Shown here piece by piece: positions 1-4,488 of a stretch of DNA of 7,351 nt. Under the pieces are notes generated by a model that was not told the origin of the DNA, did no database searches, and saw only the letters and a list, made by a program, of their open reading frames with translations. A program made the translations under genes and the position numbers. How positions within the stretch are numbered: position 1 is the stretch's first letter; each line of letters opens with the position of its first letter. The DNA comes from Ruminococcus flavefaciens. GTDB taxonomy: Bacteria; Bacillota_A; Clostridia; Oscillospirales; Ruminococcaceae. Location: positions 1-7,351 of the forward strand of contig SFFP01000085.1 in the NCBI GenBank assembly GCA_004556875.1, read 5' to 3'.

Positions 1-1142
1 TCACATATGCTGACATCGATGGTTTCAAAAATCTCAAAGGTATCTCCTTTGCTCCCGACCCTAAGTACAATATCATAGTCGGACCTAATGCACAGGGAAA
101 GACCAATCTTCTTGAAGCAATGTGGATACTTTCCGGCTGCAAGAGTTTTCGCGGCTCAAAGGAAAAGGACTATATCTGTCTCGGCGGAAACCGCATGGAG
201 GCAAAGATAAAAATTCTTGACAGCGTCCGCGAACAGAAAATATCCTTTGAAATGACGAGAAGCGGCTCAAATCCCAAGAATATCACCCTCAACGGCGTGA
301 AACAGAAGGGTACAAGGGCACTTTTCGATGTTTTTAAATGTATCGCATTCATTCCCGACGATGTGGATATCGTAAAGGGTTCACCTGAAAAAAGGCGTAA
401 TTTCGTGGATATGGCGGCTTCGCAGCTAAATCCCGTGTTCGTTATGCACATAAACAAGAACAATGCAATAATGAATCAGCGAAATGCGCTTCTCAAAGGC
501 ATAATGCAGGGAAATACCGACCGCAGTATCCTTGAAATATGGGACAGACAGGCTTCACGAGAGGGAGCTGTCATCTCCTATATGCGCAGCGAGTATATAA
601 GAAAATTCAATGAGATATGCGGAAGGCTTTACCGCACTATATCGGGCGGCGCAGAGGAGCTTGAGCTGGAATACAAGTCAAATGTTTTCAGACCCGAGGA
701 TCTTGAAACTCCATGCGGCGAACAGGCTTACGAGCAGTATTACAGAAAGCTCGCAGAAACAGCAGATTACGACATCAGAACGGGAAGCACTCATGCAGGT
801 GTGAACCGCGATGAGATAATCATAAAAATAAACGGCGTAAGTGCTAAGGATTACGGCTCACAGGGTCAGATCAAGAGCGCGGCGCTGGTCATGAAGCTTG
901 CACAGGCTGAGATATTCATGCAGAAGTCGAAAGACGCTCCCGTGATCTTCCTTGACGATGTTATGGGGGAGCTTGACGAGAGCCGTCAGAGATTTGTATT
1001 TGATATCATCAAGGATATGCAGGTATTCATCACTACTCCTAATGAAAGTGCGCTTCTTCCCGAAATAAAGGGAAAAATACTCCGTATAAGCGGCGGCAGC
1101 GCGGTTGAGGAGGAAGAAAATGTATCTGCACATAGGGAATAA
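1..1142 (+). CDS. recF: DNA replication and repair protein RecF (5' end outside window)
   Basis: RecF is a cytoplasmic SMC/ABC-like ATPase that helps load RecA at single-strand gaps, with RecO and RecR. The open frame runs from base 3 with no start codon fitting the family; the visible part is 379 codons, close to the usual full length of about 360-370, so only a few N-terminal residues should be missing. An ATG at 120 lies after the ATP-binding loop and cannot be the true start. Walker A is GPNAQGKT (81-104), followed by NLLEAMWILS as in the family. The ABC signature YGSQGQ is at 852-869 and Walker B VIFLDD at 942-959, followed by the D-loop GELD. The region before the signature reads AGVNRDE where most RecF proteins have GPHRDD. 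The gene overlaps remB by 23 nt, so the two are probably translated together. The identification is secure; only the start is unknown. Confidence 0.97.
   Translation, partial: TYADIDGFKNLKGISFAPDPKYNIIVGPNAQGKTNLLEAMWILSGCKSFRGSKEKDYICLGGNRMEAKIKILDSVREQKISFEMTRSGSNPKNITLNGVKQKGTRALFDVFKCIAFIPDDVDIVKGSPEKRRNFVDMAASQLNPVFVMHINKNNAIMNQRNALLKGIMQGNTDRSILEIWDRQASREGAVISYMRSEYIRKFNEICGRLYRTISGGAEELELEYKSNVFRPEDLETPCGEQAYEQYYRKLAETADYDIRTGSTHAGVNRDEIIIKINGVSAKDYGSQGQIKSAALVMKLAQAEIFMQKSKDAPVIFLDDVMGELDESRQRFVFDIIKDMQVFITTPNESALLPEIKGKILRISGGSAVEEEENVSAHRE
1107..1113 (+). promoter_or_regulatory. Shine-Dalgarno sequence that fixes the remB start
   Basis: GAGGAGG lies inside the end of recF, six bases before the ATG at 1120. 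A TTG at 1105 is in frame but sits on top of this site and adds five residues (MRRKK) that the family does not have. The ATG at 1120 gives the conserved beginning MYLHIG. Confidence 0.85.
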
Positions 1143-1380
1143 TTACTCTGTAGATATCAGAGATGTGGTTGGAGTTTTCGACATTGAGAACACAACTGTT
1201 GAAAAGTGCACCAAGAAACTGCTTGAAAGGGCAGAAAAAGAGCATCACTGCATATATACCACGTATGAAATGCCGAAAAGCTTTATAGTTACCGTAAAAA
1301 AAGGTGTGGAAAAGGTCTATATCTCTCAGCTTTCGGCGGCTACACTGCGGAAACGCCTCAAAGAGGGCGGAGGATTCTGA
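1120..1380 (+). CDS. remB: RemB/DUF370 family small DNA-binding regulator
   Basis: This 86-residue protein belongs to the DUF370 / extracellular matrix regulator family (YaaB/RemB of Bacillus subtilis), whose members help control biofilm matrix genes there. Family features visible are the start MYLHIGNNYSV, the central segment VVGVFDIENTTVEK and the basic C-terminal part ISQLSAATLRKRLKE. The length matches the family. Its place between recF and gyrB is the standard position of remB in Firmicutes, which supports the call. The start at 1120 is chosen from a GAGGAGG site at six-base spacing and from the conserved N-terminus. It overlaps recF by 23 nt, and its stop TGA shares one base with the next start. 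The regulatory targets in this organism cannot be read from the sequence, and a biofilm role is transferred from Bacillus. Confidence 0.93.
   Translation: MYLHIGNNYSVDIRDVVGVFDIENTTVEKCTKKLLERAEKEHHCIYTTYEMPKSFIVTVKKGVEKVYISQLSAATLRKRLKEGGGF
1369..1373 (+). promoter_or_regulatory. Shine-Dalgarno site of the RAYT gene, inside remB
   Basis: GGAGG within the last codons of remB sits six bases before the ATG at 1380. The same GGAGG-N6-ATG arrangement recurs at the gyrB start (1924-1928). Before the RAYT was present, this site may have served gyrB; that is inference. Confidence 0.75.
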
Positions 1381-1931
1381 TGAAGGAGCATGATCGCAGG
1401 CTCAACAGATTGAAAAATTACGATTATTCGCGGAATGGTCTGTATTTCATTACCATTTGCACAAAAGACAGGATACCGTATTTATCGGATATCATTGACG
1501 TAGGGGACGCCGCCCTCGGTGGTCCAACGGCATCGAAATTATTAGGGGCGGATATTATCCGCCCGAAAATAAATCTTACAGATATAGGAAAAATATTGGA
1601 TTTTTCGATCAATGATATAAAAAATCATTATGACAATGTTTCTGTCGTGAAATATTGCATTATGCCAGATCATGTTCATTTGATAATTTCTATTATGAAT
1701 GAAATTTTTACCGCAGATAGCGGGCGGATGATATCCGCCCCTACAGTTTCGAACATAATAGGTTCTATGAAAAGATTTGTTTCAAAGGAAACAGGTATAT
1801 CGATCTGGCAGAAATCATTCCACGACCACATTATCCGCAATGAGAAGGAATTTCTCGATATCTGCAATTATATAGACAATAACCCCATCAATTGGGTAAA
1901 TGACATATACAACCAAAATTATTGGAGGTAA
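1380..1931 (+). CDS. REP-associated tyrosine transposase (RAYT, Y1/HUH family)
   Basis: This is a 183-residue single-strand DNA transposase-like enzyme of the Y1_Tnp/RAYT group, which nicks DNA at REP hairpins through a tyrosine and an HUH metal site. The N-terminal strand is YFITICTKDR (22-31). The metal site is HVH in IMPDHVHLII (94-103). The catalytic tyrosine is expected at Y164 in NYIDNNP, after WQKSFHDHIIRNEKEF, which parallels E. coli YafM. There is no stop or frameshift, so it looks intact. Residues 41-63 and about 114-122 are encoded by REP-like hairpins (1500-1525, 1542-1564, 1722-1744), so part of the protein is repeat-derived. Its start overlaps the remB stop (TGATG), and its last codons TGG AGG TAA contain the gyrB Shine-Dalgarno site. 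Non-repeat parts are AT-rich (18 G/C in 1621-1680 against 30 G/C in 2041-2100 of gyrB), which suggests acquisition. No copies outside the window can be seen, so mobility is unknown. Confidence 0.93.
   Translation: MKEHDRRLNRLKNYDYSRNGLYFITICTKDRIPYLSDIIDVGDAALGGPTASKLLGADIIRPKINLTDIGKILDFSINDIKNHYDNVSVVKYCIMPDHVHLIISIMNEIFTADSGRMISAPTVSNIIGSMKRFVSKETGISIWQKSFHDHIIRNEKEFLDICNYIDNNPINWVNDIYNQNYWR
1500..1525 (+). repeat. REP-like hairpin 1, headed by GTAG, inside the RAYT gene
   Basis: GTAG (1500-1503) is followed by an imperfect GC-rich stem. GGA (1505-1507) pairs with TCC (1523-1525), and CCGCC (1510-1514) pairs with GGTGG (1518-1522) through one G-T wobble. There is a two-base bulge (1508-1509) and a CTC loop. 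A GTAG tetranucleotide 5' of a hairpin is the recognition layout known for E. coli RAYT substrates. The unit is read in frame as VGDAALGGP. Repeat status is inferred from structure, because no second copy of this exact sequence lies in the window. Confidence 0.55.
1542..1564 (+). repeat. REP-like hairpin 2, headed by TTAG, inside the RAYT gene
   Basis: GGGCGGATA (1546-1554) and TATCCGCCC (1556-1564) form a perfect palindrome around one T; a realistic fold has a 7-bp stem, GGGCGGA with TCCGCCC, and a five-base loop. It is preceded by TTAG (1542-1545), one base different from GTAG. It is read in frame as GADIIRP. Bases 1543-1565 match the reverse complement of 1721-1743 in 22 of 23 positions, so it is a true repeat within the window. 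Confidence 0.8.
1722..1744 (-). repeat. REP-like hairpin 3, inverted copy of hairpin 2
   Basis: GGGCGGAT (1722-1729) pairs with ATCCGCCC (1733-1740) around a GAT loop. On the minus strand the hairpin is preceded by GTAG (1744 down to 1741), so this unit is oriented opposite to the other two. It is read in the transposase frame as GRMISAPT. The 22 of 23 match to hairpin 2 in inverted orientation, 155 bases apart, resembles the paired inverted REP units (BIMEs) of enterobacteria. Confidence 0.8.
1924..1928 (+). promoter_or_regulatory. gyrB Shine-Dalgarno site, coded within the RAYT end
   Basis: GGAGG is six bases before the gyrB ATG and overlaps the final transposase codons TGG AGG TAA. Ribosomes ending the transposase stop right on the gyrB loading site, so translational coupling is likely. 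The spacing to the ATG matches other starts in this operon. Confidence 0.85.
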
Positions 1932-1934
1932 ATC

Positions 1935-3866
1935 ATGAGTCAGCAGAACAACAACTACGATGAAAACGACATACAAGTCCTGGAAGGACTTGAAGCGGTC
2001 CGCAAAAGACCAGGTATGTACATCGGCTCGACAGGTCCCGGAGGTCTGCATCACCTCGTTTACGAGATAGTGGACAACTCTATCGACGAAGCTCTTGCAG
2101 GCTACTGTACTGAGATAACTGTCGAGATACTTGAAGGAGATGTTATCCGCGTTTCAGATAACGGACGTGGTATCCCTGTTGGTATCCATCCTAAGGAGGG
2201 TATTTCAGCAGCTACCGTTGTTTATACCATACTCCACGCAGGCGGTAAGTTTGGCGGCGGCGGATATAAGGTATCAGGCGGTCTCCACGGTGTCGGCGCT
2301 TCTGTCGTAAACGCTCTTTCATCGTGGCTGGAGCTTACAGTCAAGGACGGCGAGCACGTATACTTCCAGCGTTTTGAGCGCGGTCATTACGATGAACAGC
2401 TCAAAGTCATCGGCGATACCAACGAGACAGGTACAAGCGTTATGTTCAAGGCTGATGACGAGATATTCGAAACTACCGTTTACAGCTATGAGGTCCTTCT
2501 CAGAAGACTCCGTGAACAGGCTTTCCTAAACGCAGGCGTAAAGATAGTCTTTTCTGACAAGCGCGACAAGGAAAATATTCTTGGCGAAACTCTCCATTAT
2601 GAGGGCGGTATCCGTCAGTTCGTAGAGCATATCCACAAGACACGCGAGCTTGAGTCAATAAGCGGCGATGTTATCTATATTTCAGGAACTCAGGGCGACT
2701 CTTTCGCTGAGATAGCTCTTCAGTACAACGACAGCTATAATGAGATAATCCTCTCGTTTGCAAATAATATCCATACAAAAGACGGCGGTTCACACGAAAC
2801 AGGCTTCAAGAACGCCCTTACCAAGGTCATAAACGACTATGGTATGAAAATGGGCAAGATAAAAGACCCTAAGGACAAGCTCAAAGGCGAAGATGTCCGT
2901 GAAGGTCTTACTGCAATAATCTCTGTAAAGCTCACAGAATGTGAGTTTGAGGGACAGACAAAGGGCCGTCTCGGAAATCCTGAGGTCCGTCCTTTCATTG
3001 AGAAAATGGTACAGGAAAAGCTCATGAATTTCCTTGAGGAAAATCCCGAGACCGCAAATCTCATCTTTGAAAAGAGCTTATCAGCCCTTAAAGCTCGTGA
3101 AGCCGCTAAACGTGCAAGAGAAGCAGAGCGTAAGAAAAACGCTTTCGGCAATGCTTCCATGCCAGAAAAGCTTGCAGACTGTTCAGAGCGCGATAACCGC
3201 TATACCGAGATATACATCGTCGAGGGAGATTCTGCGGGCGGTTCTGCAAAGCAGGGAAGAGACAGACGTTTTCAGGCTATCCTTGCACTGTGGGGCAAGA
3301 TGCTCAACGTTGAAAAGGCACGTATCGACAAGATATATGGCAATGACAAGCTTGAACCTGTAGTTACGGCTCTCGGTACAGGCATAGGTGAGGATTTTGA
3401 TATAGAAAAGCTCCGTTACGGCAAAGTAATCATCATGGCAGATGCCGATGTCGACGGTATGCACATCAGAACACTTCTGCTTACCTTCTTCTTCCGCTAT
3501 ATGAGACCGCTCATCACTAACGGAAACGTTTATATCGCACAGCCGCCGCTTTTCAGAGTAGAGCGCAAGAAAAAGGTTTACTACGCTTTCTCTGACGAGG
3601 AGCGCGACAGGTATATCGCTGAGCTTTCCGAGGACGGAAAGTACAAGGACGTTGAAGTTCAGCGTTACAAAGGTCTTGGTGAGATGGACCCCGAACAGCT
3701 CTGGGAAACAACTATGGACCCTGAGAACCGTACTATCGTCAAGATAGGCATGGAAGATGCTCTCAAGGCTGACGAGACATTCAGCATACTCATGGGCGAC
3801 AAGGTTGAGCCGCGCCGCCTGTTTATCGAGAAAAACGCTAAGTTCGCACAGGACCTTGATATATGA
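1935..3866 (+). CDS. gyrB: DNA gyrase subunit B
   Basis: GyrB is the ATPase subunit of the A2B2 gyrase that introduces negative supercoils. At 643 residues it is the short Gram-positive form. The GHKL ATPase domain shows the catalytic base E44 in YEIVDNS, DNGRGIP (75-81), the ATP lid with GGLHGVG (115-121) and the QTK loop (341-343). The TOPRIM domain shows EGDSAGGSAKQGRDRRFQAI (430-449) with metal-binding E430, and MADADVDGMHIRTLL (501-515) with D503, D505 and D507. QRYKGLGEM (576-584) is the usual C-terminal signature of GyrB. W453 in ALWGK occupies the position of E. coli K447, a quinolone-linked site, and A451 replaces the usual proline. The start ATG follows a GGAGG site at six bases. 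The stop lies 11 bases before the preferred start of the YcxB-like gene. ParE is a possible confusion, but the neighbourhood of recF and gyrA argues for GyrB. Confidence 0.98.
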   Translation: MSQQNNNYDENDIQVLEGLEAVRKRPGMYIGSTGPGGLHHLVYEIVDNSIDEALAGYCTEITVEILEGDVIRVSDNGRGIPVGIHPKEGISAATVVYTILHAGGKFGGGGYKVSGGLHGVGASVVNALSSWLELTVKDGEHVYFQRFERGHYDEQLKVIGDTNETGTSVMFKADDEIFETTVYSYEVLLRRLREQAFLNAGVKIVFSDKRDKENILGETLHYEGGIRQFVEHIHKTRELESISGDVIYISGTQGDSFAEIALQYNDSYNEIILSFANNIHTKDGGSHETGFKNALTKVINDYGMKMGKIKDPKDKLKGEDVREGLTAIISVKLTECEFEGQTKGRLGNPEVRPFIEKMVQEKLMNFLEENPETANLIFEKSLSALKAREAAKRAREAERKKNAFGNASMPEKLADCSERDNRYTEIYIVEGDSAGGSAKQGRDRRFQAILALWGKMLNVEKARIDKIYGNDKLEPVVTALGTGIGEDFDIEKLRYGKVIIMADADVDGMHIRTLLLTFFFRYMRPLITNGNVYIAQPPLFRVERKKKVYYAFSDEERDRYIAELSEDGKYKDVEVQRYKGLGEMDPEQLWETTMDPENRTIVKIGMEDALKADETFSILMGDKVEPRRLFIEKNAKFAQDLDI

Positions 3867-3867
3867 T

Positions 3868-3872
3868 GGGAG
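3868..3872 (+). promoter_or_regulatory. Shine-Dalgarno site favouring the start at 3878
   Basis: GGGAG lies five bases before the ATG at 3878. This matches the five to six base spacing of the remB, RAYT, gyrB and gyrA starts here. In-frame ATGs at 3863 and 3866 are alternatives; the first overlaps the gyrB stop and has only AGGA at nine-base spacing. Confidence 0.55.
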
Positions 3873-3877
3873 CAGAT

Positions 3878-4450
3878 ATGGAAGAAAGTTACAAGCTTGA
3901 AAAAGAATATAAAGTGCCTGTGGATACATTCAGCGAAGCTTATCTTGCTTTTCAGAAGAAATTCATATACCCGAAAAGCAGAGTTTATATGATAATATTC
4001 ACAGTCATAGCAATAGCACTGCTGATCGTTGGTGTCCTCAGATCAGGCGATACCACAAAGACTCAGAAATATCTGATATACATTGCGTTTATGTTTGCGT
4101 GTGCATTTGCCGTAAGAGAGTGGTATTCTCCGAAGAAGATACACCGCAGTATCACAGAGTCTGTAAGGACTCTCGGCGAGCCTTTGTATAAAATAGGCAT
4201 AGGCGAGAAATTTGTAGATATATCTACAGTATCCGACGACATGAACAATATCCCTGATGAAGATAAACAGACATCAGAGGATCTTGATCCGCTTCCCGAA
4301 AAGACAAGACTGACAGTTGATGAAAGCTTTCAGCTTATGGAGCATGACAAATTCTTCCTGATAATGTCAGGAAAGGAAATGTTCTATATACTTCCGAAAG
4401 AAGGCTTTTCAGAGTCAGAGCTTAAAACAGTAAGAGATATCAAGAAATAA
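3878..4450 (+). CDS. YcxB-like membrane protein of unknown function
   Basis: The product is 190 residues from the preferred start (195 from the ATG at 3863). After a soluble N-terminal part come two close hydrophobic helices, about residues 36-54 (VYMIIFTVIAIALLIVGVL) and 64-79 (KYLIYIAFMFACAFAV). A cytosolic-looking C-terminal part follows, with a charged stretch at about 116-148 and the ending FFLIMSGKEMFYILPKEGF. Two helices plus a final segment of the type '(F/Y)(F/I)LPK..F...EL' is the pattern of the YcxB family. Its function is unknown. It lies between gyrB and gyrA, following gyrB by 11 bases and ending 38 bases before gyrA, so it is very likely cotranscribed with them. No catalytic motif or signal peptide is visible. 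The family call rests on pattern alone and is moderately certain; that the gene is real is much more certain. Confidence 0.75.
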   Translation: MEESYKLEKEYKVPVDTFSEAYLAFQKKFIYPKSRVYMIIFTVIAIALLIVGVLRSGDTTKTQKYLIYIAFMFACAFAVREWYSPKKIHRSITESVRTLGEPLYKIGIGEKFVDISTVSDDMNNIPDEDKQTSEDLDPLPEKTRLTVDESFQLMEHDKFFLIMSGKEMFYILPKEGFSESELKTVRDIKK

Positions 4451-4477
4451 GAGACCATAAATAAAAATCATTCTCTC

Positions 4478-4483
4478 AGGAGG
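4478..4483 (+). promoter_or_regulatory. gyrA Shine-Dalgarno site
   Basis: A full AGGAGG lies five bases (all A) before the ATG at 4489. It is the strongest site in the window and is not buried in an upstream gene. The 38-base gap before gyrA shows no convincing promoter or terminator. Confidence 0.85.
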
Positions 4484-4488
4484 AAAAA

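Noticed and set aside
1105..1119. TTG at 1105 as the remB start
   Set aside because: It lies on the ribosome binding site and adds residues absent from the family; ATG 1120 gives the conserved MYLHIG start.
1453..1520. Promoter-like hexamers such as TTGACG near 1495 inside the RAYT
   Set aside because: No TATAAT-like box lies at about 17 bases; the downstream sequence is the GC-rich hairpin.
1500..1744. The three hairpins as a CRISPR array or riboswitch
   Set aside because: There are too few units, orientation is mixed, spacing is irregular, each unit is itself a palindrome, and all are read in frame as part of the transposase.
1676..1867. Minus-strand frame across the RAYT containing the peptide GADIIRP
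   Set aside because: The shared peptide arises only because the inverted hairpin copy reads the same on the opposite strand; there is no start context or family pattern.
1369..1928. GGAGG at both ends of the RAYT insert as a target-site duplication
   Set aside because: GGAGG is the ribosome-binding consensus and is expected at both starts. Y1/HUH enzymes are not known to make target duplications, and the match does not extend beyond five bases.
3183..3929. 248-codon open frame on the minus strand
   Set aside because: It lies entirely antisense to gyrB and the start of the YcxB-like gene, has no recognisable family pattern, and is explained by the codon bias of gyrB.
4451..4488. Possible promoter or terminator in the gap before gyrA
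   Set aside because: GAGA and TCTC could pair only as a short weak stem over a long AT-rich loop, and no -35/-10 pair with proper spacing is visible.
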